The position numbers and the translations under genes are program-made. From Balneolaceae bacterium (lineage in GTDB: Bacteria; Bacteroidota; Rhodothermia; Balneolales; Balneolaceae), in contig JAXHMK010000022.1 of NCBI GenBank assembly GCA_034521495.1, positions 186,001 through 250,000 of the forward strand: a DNA stretch of 64,000 nt, in the 5' to 3' direction. Below, piece by piece: positions 18,401 to 25,102 of this stretch. Within the stretch, counting starts at the first letter, position 1; the number at the start of each line of letters is the position of its first letter. The notes beneath the pieces were generated by a model. It saw nothing but the letters and a program-made list of their open reading frames with translations, did no database searches and was not told the origin of the DNA.

Positions 18401-19010
18401 TGAGATGGATCAGTTTGCCATTCAAATCGACCGAACCACTCTGAGTCTGACAAATACCGGCCGCCAGATTTACCTGGCTGACAGCACTTTGCAAATCATT
18501 GATATGGTGGATTATGTCCCCGAATGGCACAACCCGAATATCGTGGATACAAAGGGAATCGCGCTCGAACGGATCAACCCAAATTTTGAAACCAACGATG
18601 AAGCTAACTGGGGATCCAATTCTACGCCGCTTGGTGGTTCTCCCGGATCAGAAAACTCCATCTACCAGGGTTCAGAACAGACGATCTCCGGGAATGATAT
18701 CGCCTTCAGCCCGAATCCATTCTCTCCCGATGATGATGGATTTGAAGACAACCTGCTGATCAACTACTCTTTTGATGAACCCGACTATCTAATTAAAGTG
18801 CGAATTTATGATCGCTACGGCCGTCTGGTTCGGAAACTGGCCGAGGCCAAACGAGCCGGGTTTGAAGGATCCCTGGTCTGGGATGGCAAAACCGATGACG
18901 GACTTCGAAATCGGGTGGGAATCTACATTGTTCTGCTTGAAGCTTACAATAGTGCCAATGGAAAAAATCTCTCCTTTAAAGAAACGGTGGTGATTGCCCG
19001 GAAGTTTTAA
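12405..19010 (+). CDS. Giant lamin-tail-domain surface protein (seven LTD repeats)
   Basis: The open part is 2201 residues from GTG 12405 (the frame is open from 12315); the true start is upstream at about 11518. It alternates SbsA/Big_5-type Ig domains (motifs like VNNVDNIYGG, ITVTNIPDIFGNEL) with lamin-tail domains, each starting like INEFMYDEP...YVELYN and ending near GTPGEENSV. I count seven, near residues 259, 613, 872, 1127, 1379, 1639 and 1904. The last ~100 residues (FSPNPFSPDDDGFEDN ... VRIYDRYGRLVR ... WDGK) form a FlgD/CHU_C-like C-terminal domain typical of exported proteins in this phylum. Probably a secreted adhesive or structural protein. The third and fourth units are the most alike, a sign of recent duplication. 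Confidence 0.85.
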   Translation: MDGGLGNPTSVSLEDDFTVRLSYGSVLPDGSYTVTVNNVDNIYGGTIPANSGANFSVSNPFDVASVDVETASRISVEFTEPPDETSWSLTDFELTEDGTTTGGINPTSIDYDDTSEPNTIYLNLSSSLAIGDYDLSIQNVTSANEWPIAGPTEFDFTVSNPFFVTDFEYLSRSEFDITFSQDVDNATLDEEDFEITDFGSPNSVNREEPNRVRIIYSAPIDVGDQELIINNVSSTSGWEIETNTSVEFTLFDEFESGDLVISEFYYRVPISWRTSTYDRPQYVEIYNRADKLLNLRNFTINDENISIDKDLPIESGEYLVITRGVPVFEDQFGERNFIEADEFPELVLTTSDDIILETNEDEEVESLTYDAGEWGGNEISLERFSFDVPASFRDNWAESEDVLTGSPGLPNTITEPTNPPEAVEASFPAPQTLQITFSRTLAEDAVDNLANFTLNNGEVINNAEFTSDPRTLEFDLDDTMEDQFEYTFSYQNVEDIFGNEVSGTQEFNFTFENPFRILSAEVENDTNVLVQFTLPLQVSTVQRTDFELGDGTVPTSRDFVNSETVRLTFSDSFSTGSYEIVVNNLESLTEGWQIENNSTAEFFRFDEYQDGDILITEFMYNPPNEYPQYVELYNRSSRFLTIKDFELLRAEGSTSLGGAITEFDQPIEPGEYLVITEDSELLEDQFGSGPWFEMTEFPGFTQTVSDQIRLLDPDGDPVETIEYDPSTWGGSDIALERRSNSAPANNPNNWGESLDEDLGTPGEDNTVSPDDGPALVSAAFVDAETVLVTFTGSLDTDAISTGNFDINRSPSINGVTFINSTQAELSLDEEMNSGQSYTITVTNIPDIFGNELDEDQASFTYYFVETAGPGDIVINEFMYDEPDGYTEYVELYNVSDKVFNLSGWQQANDTGTRRVLTEEQVYFPPGSYMVILPNEELLSIFPDIDFLNAGSSLPALKNSGDEIVITNAENVTLDSLRYSSEWGGDEVALERIDTDAISSDINNWDESLAVLKGTPGEENSVDVDTDGPQLLSADFINQESIRVSFSGALNRSEISRGNFDLSGGISIDEVTFTSSTEAVLFLDESLNSGQTYTVSVNDIPDIFGNELEQASVSFTYYLIETAEPGDVVINEIMYDEPENYTEYIELYNVSDKAIDLAGWQQANDTATRNTLTEEQKILPPNSYIAILPNFNLLNIFPDIPHLNAGTGLSTLKNGGDNVVVANADGVIIDSLRYSPEWGGDDVSLERRRANRSSLYSENWADSPSDQFGTPGMPNEVESDFNFTATDVRALSPTLVRVEFNANVRDSDVDPAFFAVDGTNPNSVSEETNRILLLEFSDPLESGQQTLEIDDDLRSASGFSVGETLEIQFTVFDAFSGGDIVINEFMYRPPSGYVRYVELVNTSNKLLNLRNWRLQRRDVSGDSERIISEDDLALEPGELVVLSEDSEALEEIFGERNFFELSSFPSLTVTVADQIRLFTNEDALADSLQYEPSEWGGNGVALERLSPNVSSTFQENWAESPNELLGTPGLPNEVELDSSPPEIVRAVQYQDQGFVLTFNERLNSNQATDDENYSITPNLPISMIALDQNEVILFAGEELVNDQIYEITVSGISDIFGNEIESVTVSIRYLEFGDVAPGQVVINEIMYEPSDGSGAEFIEIFNRTDANYDLTGWLLGDSTDETEIPRGVLIRENETLVFTDSQSFASESNKFVFISNFQSLNNSGDAVILKNTAGIVIDSLFYQADWGIDEPGISLERKDPAGLSTDPGNWASNTSERGSTPGQENSVFEIDEMAPEIIFANFIHPDSIEVEFNEYVEITSSEGDQMVKGGGFKKQSQTNAQFLLNGTPSDLLFYDEDSGDRVILDGSVVSQGEEITVSVENLGDYKGNIANRLEQSIAQPISEGDIIFNEIMFDPISDERDGLPDQSQYIEIYNRRPYAISLEGFVLHDEPDEDGDISIIEPIRSNRQWLPANGYALIYPEPDDVPFSNSRAAEFFDLSGEMDQFAIQIDRTTLSLTNTGRQIYLADSTLQIIDMVDYVPEWHNPNIVDTKGIALERINPNFETNDEANWGSNSTPLGGSPGSENSIYQGSEQTISGNDIAFSPNPFSPDDDGFEDNLLINYSFDEPDYLIKVRIYDRYGRLVRKLAEAKRAGFEGSLVWDGKTDDGLRNRVGIYIVLLEAYNSANGKNLSFKETVVIARKF

Positions 19011-19172
19011 ACTATATAGAAATCTGTAAAGTTTAGCTCTCCTTTATACGTTCTACTTGTTTAATTTGTAGATAACAGATTGTAGTTTTTTGAATCGGTT
19101 TTGAATGCATGGTTCCAGGTTAAGAAGTAAAAAATCATTGTTCCTGCATTCTGAATAATTGAAGCAATATTT

Positions 19173-20396
19173 ATGGATTATATTGACTCTTACACCAAAC
19201 TGCGAAAAGTTTTCTCTGCCGTTGATTCTGAAACCACATATGGAAATCTTTCAATTCACAAGATCGGCTTTCGGTCGGGGTTTTATAATCTTTTGCCAGG
19301 CAATACCAAATACCGCTGTGAACGGCACAATTTGGAATTTGATTCTCTTTCCAACTACTATAACGATGTTGGTACAATTCAAGATGATGTACACCAGGAG
19401 GATTTTTTAGTAGAGGAAAACCGAAATTTTAACTATTTCATCCTCAAGCCGCGAAAATCCGAGAACATTCAAAAAGTAACTTTTCTTTTTCACGGATTTA
19501 ACGAAAAAAATTGGGATAAATATTTTACATGGGGAGAAGCTATTTGTGAAAAAACACAAAGTGCAGTCGTTTTTTTCCCCATTGCCTTTCACATGCAGCG
19601 CGCTCCGGAATATTGGAGCAATCCCCGTAAGATGTACCAGTTGTGTGAGAAGCGGAAAAAGAAATTTCCAAATATCATAAAATCTACATTGTTCAATGTG
19701 GCTATCAGTATGCGCCTGCAATCGATGCCGCAGCGATTTATTTGGTCGGGTTTGCAAACCTATTATGACGTTATTCAGTTTGTAGAGGAATGTAAAAAAG
19801 GAGAAAATCCCGTCATCGATAAAAATGCAACGTTCGATATTTTTGCTTTTTCCATCGGCGGATTGTTAGCAGAGATACTCAAACTTTCCAATTATCACAA
19901 TTATTTCAGCGATTCTAAAGTATGTCTGTTCTGCAGCGGAACGGTTTTTAACCGCCTCTCTCCGGTGTCTAAATTTATATTAGACAGTGAAGCCAGTGTG
20001 GCTCTGTACTCATACCTTATAGAACACTTCGATAGTTTTCTGAAAAATGATGATCATCTTCGCCACTATATTGAGGAAGATCATTTTGAAGGGGAAATTT
20101 TCCACTCAATGCTGGAATATCAGAAAATGCGAGAATTTCGGGAAGAACAGTTTAAAAAAGTAGAAAACCAGATTTATGCGATACCCCTGAAACAAGACAC
20201 TGTTATCCCTTCCTTTGAGGTGGTCAATACGTTGCAGGGAGCTTTCAGAAATATTAATATTCCTGTGGATGAGATGGATTTCAATTATGAATATATTCAC
20301 GAGAATCCATTCCCGCTTAACCATAACGAACCCCGAAAAATAAATAATGCCTTTAACCGGGTTTTCGATAAAGTAGGTACTTTTTTTGAAAGCTGA
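19173..20396 (+). CDS. DUF6051 family protein (alpha/beta hydrolase-like)
   Basis: A 407-residue protein matching what I know of DUF6051 from Bacteroidota. The motif TFLFHGFNEKNWDKY, an oxyanion-type HG turn, precedes VVFFPIAFHMQRAPEYW, and a nucleophile-elbow-like DIFAFSIGG stands near residue 220. A C-terminal His in KQDTVIPSFEV and later regions could complete a triad. No signal peptide. Substrate unknown. The ATG at 19173 follows the lamin-tail stop by about 160 nt, and the gamma-glutamyltransferase starts 27 nt downstream, so those two may form an operon. Confidence 0.65.
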   Translation: MDYIDSYTKLRKVFSAVDSETTYGNLSIHKIGFRSGFYNLLPGNTKYRCERHNLEFDSLSNYYNDVGTIQDDVHQEDFLVEENRNFNYFILKPRKSENIQKVTFLFHGFNEKNWDKYFTWGEAICEKTQSAVVFFPIAFHMQRAPEYWSNPRKMYQLCEKRKKKFPNIIKSTLFNVAISMRLQSMPQRFIWSGLQTYYDVIQFVEECKKGENPVIDKNATFDIFAFSIGGLLAEILKLSNYHNYFSDSKVCLFCSGTVFNRLSPVSKFILDSEASVALYSYLIEHFDSFLKNDDHLRHYIEEDHFEGEIFHSMLEYQKMREFREEQFKKVENQIYAIPLKQDTVIPSFEVVNTLQGAFRNINIPVDEMDFNYEYIHENPFPLNHNEPRKINNAFNRVFDKVGTFFES

Positions 20397-20423
20397 GTTT
20401 TTCAATTCTGAACAAAACAGTTA

Positions 20424-21959
20424 ATGAATCATTATAAAGGAGCGGTATCGGCAGGTCACCAAACTACAGCGGAAACGGCTGCCCGAATTCTAAAAGCGGG
20501 CGGAAATGCATTTGATGCTGTTGTAGCTGCACACCTGACCGCTTGTGTTGTGGAGCCAGTTCTGACATCCTTCGCCGGAGGTGGATTTTTATTAGCCGAA
20601 ACCGGAGATGGTAAACAAACACTTTACGATTTTTTCGTCCAGACTCCATATAAAATCAAAAAGAGAAATGAACTGTCCTTTTTTCCAATATCCGCCGATT
20701 TTGGATATGCAAAACAAGAATTTCATATTGGGCCTGGATCTGTTGCCACTCCGGGAACCGTAAAAGGACTGTTTGAAATTCATCGTGATCTCTGTTCCAT
20801 GCCATTTCCCGTTCTTGCTGACTCTGCAATAAAATTGGCAAGAGATGGTGTGAAGATGAACTCCTTCCAAGCCGGTGCCATCCAGATTACGGAGCCGATT
20901 TATGCATCAAATCAGGAAGCTTCAGAGATTTTTAGCAGCCGAAAAGAAGATGGAATGTTTATTTCTGAAGGGGAATGGCTCACGCAGCCTCAACTTGCGA
21001 ATTTTATACAAGAATTGGCAAGTGACGGGGAATCCTTTTTTTACGAGGGAGAAATAGCTGATAAAATTTGCAGGATTTGTGAAGAGGAGGGAGGGCATCT
21101 CACCCATGAGGATCTGGAAAATTACAAGGTTGAGAAGAGAAAACCACTTCATTTGGAGTATAAGGGTAATTCTCTGAGTATAAATCCGCCTCCGAGTTCC
21201 GGCGGTCTGTTAATTGCATTAGCACTGAATCTGATGGAATCTCCGGGGCGTGATTTTTCCGATAAGTCCTTTTCAGAACTACTTGTAGAAGCTCAGGATA
21301 TGGCTCACAGGTCACGAATTGAGAATGTAATAGAAAACCGAAATCCTAAAGGGATACTTCATGAACCTTTTGTTGAGATGTACAAAAAGCAGGTGCAAAA
21401 TCGGAGAAAGGCATCGAGGGGTACCACACAGATTAGCGTGGCGGATGCCAAGGGAAATATGGCAAGCCTAACAACCAGCAATGGATCGGGCAGCGGGGTG
21501 ATGATTCCCGGCACCGGTGTGATGATGAATAACATGCTGGGCGAAGAAGATCTCAATCCGGAAGGATTCTACAACTGGCCCACAAATCAGAGAATCAGCT
21601 CGATGATGGCACCGGCAATTCTTCGATTCAAAGATGGGAAAAAAGTGGTTCTCGGTTCCGGCGGATCAAACCGAATTCGTACGGCGATCTTACAGGTTCT
21701 GCTGAATTTGATTGATCATGGAATGGACTTGGAAGAGGCGATTCAGTCTCCCAGAATCCACTATGAAAATGATTTTCTGAATATTGAAAAAGGGTTTTCT
21801 GAGGAGATTATAGATCTATTGACTCAGAAGTATAAAGATCATAAAACCTGGGAGCCGGGTAACCTGTTTTTCGGAGGAGTTCATGCCGTTTTGGAAAAGA
21901 AGGGTGAGTTTTCGGGATTTGGCGATCCGCGGCGGGGTGGTGTTTCGATGACATTGTAA
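20424..21959 (+). CDS. ggt: Gamma-glutamyltransferase family protein
   Basis: An N-terminal-nucleophile hydrolase that transfers or hydrolyses gamma-glutamyl groups from glutathione-like compounds. The family's opening (GHQTTAETAARILKAGGNAFDA) and AGGGFLL are present, and autoprocessing should occur before Thr334 in RGTTQISVAD, leaving Thr334 as nucleophile; the GSGSG-type glycine stretch and the MNNMLGEEDLNP lid region follow. At 511 residues it is shorter than E. coli Ggt, and no signal peptide is seen, so it may be cytoplasmic. Nearby EgtB and GCS2-like genes make a gamma-glutamyl substrate sensible. It follows the DUF6051 gene by 27 nt. Confidence 0.9.
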   Translation: MNHYKGAVSAGHQTTAETAARILKAGGNAFDAVVAAHLTACVVEPVLTSFAGGGFLLAETGDGKQTLYDFFVQTPYKIKKRNELSFFPISADFGYAKQEFHIGPGSVATPGTVKGLFEIHRDLCSMPFPVLADSAIKLARDGVKMNSFQAGAIQITEPIYASNQEASEIFSSRKEDGMFISEGEWLTQPQLANFIQELASDGESFFYEGEIADKICRICEEEGGHLTHEDLENYKVEKRKPLHLEYKGNSLSINPPPSSGGLLIALALNLMESPGRDFSDKSFSELLVEAQDMAHRSRIENVIENRNPKGILHEPFVEMYKKQVQNRRKASRGTTQISVADAKGNMASLTTSNGSGSGVMIPGTGVMMNNMLGEEDLNPEGFYNWPTNQRISSMMAPAILRFKDGKKVVLGSGGSNRIRTAILQVLLNLIDHGMDLEEAIQSPRIHYENDFLNIEKGFSEEIIDLLTQKYKDHKTWEPGNLFFGGVHAVLEKKGEFSGFGDPRRGGVSMTL

Positions 21960-22008
21960 ATCGGCTCGCCGAACCGATAAGATGAATGGGAGAGTTTAAA
22001 TGGCAAAT

Positions 22009-22158
22009 GGTGCGAGCATCTCGGTCGTGTTCTTCATATGTAGCACAAGCAAGATGCTTGCGCTATCACATGTCTGGTGTTGAGGTTTTGAGGATGGCGC
22101 GAGCGTCCCGCTCGTGACCTTCGTAGACGTAGCACAAGCGAGACGCTTGCGCTATTTC
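22009..22158. repeat. Two tandem copies of the GCGCGAGCG/GCACAAGC palindromic repeat
   Basis: Copy one (about 22010-22067) and copy two (about 22096-22158) each consist of a (G)CGCGAGCGTCCCGCTCGTG-like palindrome followed by a second palindrome GCACAAGCGAGACGCTTGCGC, with a ~12-nt connector (TTCATATGTA / TTCGTAGACGTA). They sit between the converging ggt and SirB1-like genes. The copies differ at several bases but keep pairing, as in REP-type elements. A further hairpin, CCGGCT/AGCCGG, lies at about 22174-22190. Confidence 0.7.
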
Positions 22159-22199
22159 ATATCGAAATACTTTCCCGGCTCAGCAAGCCGGACTACCAT

Positions 22200-23057
22200 T
22201 TATCCATCCAACTCTGCCATATTCAGCAATTTTCTCAGGTCGTCTACTCGTCTCTCATCTTGCAATTTAGCATAGCTGTGTATCAAATTTCGAATACACC
22301 GAACCAGAATTTCCGATTCATCCGCTTTTTGGAGATGTTCGGGTTTCGGTTCAATTCCGTTCTTTTTCAGGAAATAGCAGCACTGATTGTATGTAACAAT
22401 CGTTCCGCCGTCAAAAGGATCGATCAGAATTTCCTGGTTGTGAGTTTGGTACATCAGCATAAAATGGATCGGCATGTTTACACCATAGAATGGAAGGTCC
22501 AGCCGACGTGCGATAAACATCACTATGCAACTCAACATAATGGGCAAGCCCTTTCTTCGATCAATCACACGATCCAGATAGGCATTATCCGGATGATGAT
22601 AATCGCTTGAATCCCCCCGGAATCTCAAATCCTGAAAAATATATTGCAGCATAATCTTCATTTTTTCATTGATAGAGGGCGTATAGGCAATATCACTTCC
22701 AATTTGAGCAGCAAGATCGTCCAGTTTTTTTCTGTACTCCCGGACCCGAAGAGTTGGATTTCCAAATTTACAAAGTATTAAAAGGGCGTTCTCAAGTTGA
22801 TTGCGGTCATATATACCCTGCTCAATAATTTCAGCAAACTCTTCAATAACCGTACCAGCAGTAATATTGTAGATGATATTGTTGATCGTTTCTTTTTCGG
22901 AGTCTTTAACCGACTCAGATCGAAATTGATCTAACATGGGCACGGCATGCTCACCTAACTCTTTGAATCGTTCCTTTACGCCATACTGCACTTCCGGATC
23001 GGGATCGTCCAAAAGATAGATTAACGACTCTATTTCTCGTTTGTTTGATTTCTTCAT
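22200..23057 (-). CDS. SirB1-family transglutaminase-like protein
   Basis: The N-terminal ~100 residues look like short HEAT-type repeats (LIYLLDDPDPEVQYGVKERF, AVPMLDQF). The rest matches the SirB1/Transglut_core2 domain: HHPDNAYLDRVIDRRKGLP, a helix LSCIVMFIARRLDLPFYGVN, then MPIHFMLMY and ILIDPFDGGTI. The classic Cys-His-Asp triad is not obviously kept in this family and its role is not established. Length 285 is normal. Single gene, converging with ggt. Confidence 0.85.
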   Translation of the reverse strand: MKKSNKREIESLIYLLDDPDPEVQYGVKERFKELGEHAVPMLDQFRSESVKDSEKETINNIIYNITAGTVIEEFAEIIEQGIYDRNQLENALLILCKFGNPTLRVREYRKKLDDLAAQIGSDIAYTPSINEKMKIMLQYIFQDLRFRGDSSDYHHPDNAYLDRVIDRRKGLPIMLSCIVMFIARRLDLPFYGVNMPIHFMLMYQTHNQEILIDPFDGGTIVTYNQCCYFLKKNGIEPKPEHLQKADESEILVRCIRNLIHSYAKLQDERRVDDLRKLLNMAELDG

Positions 23058-23618
23058 CTGTAGATTTTTTCCATTTTTTGCATAACAGAATAAGTGTTCA
23101 ATTTATTCCGCAATATTCATTTTTATAAATGGAGTTTAAAAAACTGGTCTTCCAATGAAAATATTGTATCAAATTACAAGGGTACAGCTACTCAATGAAG
23201 ATAACAACTTACAATTGTTATTCATTTAGGTTTGATGGGTAAAATCTTGGATGGTGCCATTGTAGTGGCTGTGTTCAATCAGAAGGTCCGGTGTGCGCCT
23301 GCGAGTTATTTTTCGGTTTTAATACAACACGTTGAATCAACCAGGCGTACCCTGCGAAACGCATTTAGTTGCGATCACTTGTTAGGGTTACCAACCAGAT
23401 GCTCGCAAAGCATGGCAAACAGGAAATTTTCAGAGAGGATTGGTTTTTGAAAAAAACTGTCTTTAGATGCATCCATGTGAGGTTATGTGTACATCTTGAA
23501 ACGGTTTGGACAGTACTGTTGTAAGATATTGAAACGGAGATGCATCAGTTTAAAGAAATGATATTTTCTTTACATTCATTATATAAGTGTGTGATATTAA
23601 ACAAGAAAAAAAGATGAA
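23058..23618. other. Gene-free stretch between SirB1-like gene and egtB
   Basis: No convincing gene. It holds the short palindrome GATAACAA/TTGTTATT near 23200-23223 and a GC-richer patch (about 23270-23400) with CTTGTTAGGG and GCGCCTGCGAG, possibly a remnant of something inserted. The last ~60 nt before 23619 are A/T-rich and should carry the egtB promoter. Confidence 0.4.
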
Positions 23619-24926
23619 ATGAGTACAGAAAGAGCTCTGAAAACACCAAAGATTGATGATCTCAACGCTGCAAAAAACCGAATTAAAAAGAGGTATGATG
23701 AGGTACGCTCCCAAACTGAAAAATTAACGGAGCCGCTCGAAACGGAAGATTTTGTAATTCAGGCGATGGAAAATGCCAGTCCCACAAAATGGCATTTGGC
23801 ACATACAAGCTGGTTTTTTGAAACATTTATACTGAAAAAAGCGGATGAGGATTTTGATTCTCTCCATCCTCAGTACGGATATATTTTCAACTCTTATTAC
23901 GTTCAAACCGGTGATCCGCATTGCAGGGATAAGAGGGGGAACCTGTCTCGCCCGACTGTTAAAAAAGTGTTCGAATACAGGGACTATATCAATAAAAATA
24001 TGCACCAGTTTATTGATAGTCTCGATGAAGAGCAGCTCGGGGAGTGGCTGCCGGTTATAGAAGTGGGTATTCATCATGAACAGCAACACCAGGAACTGAT
24101 GCTGACCGATATGAAGTACATGTTTGGTCAGAATCCGCTCTATCCTATCTATAAAGAAACGAAACGTCCCAAACGATCCTCCATACCGGGAATGAATTGG
24201 ATAAAATTTGACGAAGGTGTTTATGAAATTGGCCATAAAGGCGATGGTTTTGGTTTTGATAATGAATTTCCATCGCATAAAACCTATATCAACAAATTTG
24301 AGATGGCAGACCGTCTTGTAACCAATGGCGAATATGCGGCATTTATTGAAGATGGCGGGTATACAGATCCCAAATATTGGCTGGATGAAGGATTTGCTAC
24401 CGTTGAAAATGAGGAGTGGAACTGGCCACTCTACTGGGTAAAAAGAGATGATGAATGGTATCATTTTACTCTGAGCGGATTGGAGAAATTAGATCCTAAC
24501 GAACCGGTTTGCCACATAAGCTATTTTGAAGCCGATGCGTATGCACGCTGGGCTGGATCTCGTTTGCCAACTGAGCAGGAGTGGGAAGTAGCAGCGAAAG
24601 AACTGCCCGTTGAAGGGAATTTTGTTGAACAGGAATATTATCATCCGGCCTCTTCAGAAAAACAATCAAAAAGTCTGAAACAGATGTTCGGGGATGTTTG
24701 GCAGTGGACCCGCAGCTCTTATTCGCCTTATCCGGGGTTTAAACCTTTCCCGGGTAAATTGGGTGAATACAATGGGAAATTTATGGTCAATCAGTATGTG
24801 TTGAGAGGTGGGTCGTGCGCTACTCCAAAATCCCATTTCAGGAAAACATACCGGAATTTTTTCCATACAGATGCCCGATGGCAGTTTACAGGAATTCGGC
24901 TTGCGAAAGATAGAGATGTGAAGTAG
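23619..24926 (+). CDS. egtB: EgtB-type sulfoxide synthase (ergothioneine biosynthesis)
   Basis: A 435-residue non-heme iron enzyme of the EgtB family, which joins hercynine with gamma-glutamylcysteine or cysteine by oxidative C-S bond formation. The N-terminal DinB-like domain carries the iron ligands in KWHLAHTSWFFE (His62) and IHHEQQHQELM (His153, His157). The C-terminal FGE-sulfatase-like domain (from about residue 190) shows NGEYAAFIEDGGY, AYARWAGSRLPTEQEWEVA and VLRGGSCATPKSHFR. EgtD, the histidine methyltransferase, is not in the window, so the product could be ergothioneine or a relative. It is separated by 176 nt from the GCS2-like genes in the same direction. Confidence 0.88.
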   Translation: MSTERALKTPKIDDLNAAKNRIKKRYDEVRSQTEKLTEPLETEDFVIQAMENASPTKWHLAHTSWFFETFILKKADEDFDSLHPQYGYIFNSYYVQTGDPHCRDKRGNLSRPTVKKVFEYRDYINKNMHQFIDSLDEEQLGEWLPVIEVGIHHEQQHQELMLTDMKYMFGQNPLYPIYKETKRPKRSSIPGMNWIKFDEGVYEIGHKGDGFGFDNEFPSHKTYINKFEMADRLVTNGEYAAFIEDGGYTDPKYWLDEGFATVENEEWNWPLYWVKRDDEWYHFTLSGLEKLDPNEPVCHISYFEADAYARWAGSRLPTEQEWEVAAKELPVEGNFVEQEYYHPASSEKQSKSLKQMFGDVWQWTRSSYSPYPGFKPFPGKLGEYNGKFMVNQYVLRGGSCATPKSHFRKTYRNFFHTDARWQFTGIRLAKDRDVK

Positions 24927-25102
24927 ATAAACAACGATTTATCCGGTTCAGACCCTCTCCCCAAAGAACTGTTTGCAATACCATCTTGTAAAAAAATCAT
25001 TTTAGATTGAGATTTCCGTGTTTGTTCCGTTTCAATTAATTTGGTATTAATAGGGCGGTTCCCGTTTCGGGTCTGAATTCAAATTATCTGAACCAAAAAT
25101 CT
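24927..25102. promoter_or_regulatory. Leader of the GCS2-CBS operon with a widely spaced inverted repeat
   Basis: TTCAGACCC at 24947-24955 is repeated inverted as GGGTCTGAA at 25069-25077, 113 nt apart, just before the first GCS2-CBS gene. It could form a long-range RNA stem or mark paired protein sites. No strong terminator is seen after egtB, so read-through into the next genes is possible. Confidence 0.35.

Noticed and set aside
22009-22158. Tandem palindromic units as a CRISPR array
   Set aside because: Only two units, the copies diverge, and there are no unique spacers of constant length nor cas genes.
23232-23450. 72-codon frame as a gene, and CTTGTTAGGG nearby as an integron attC site
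   Set aside because: Composition is not protein-like, no start context, and the matching inverse core site with cassette geometry is missing.
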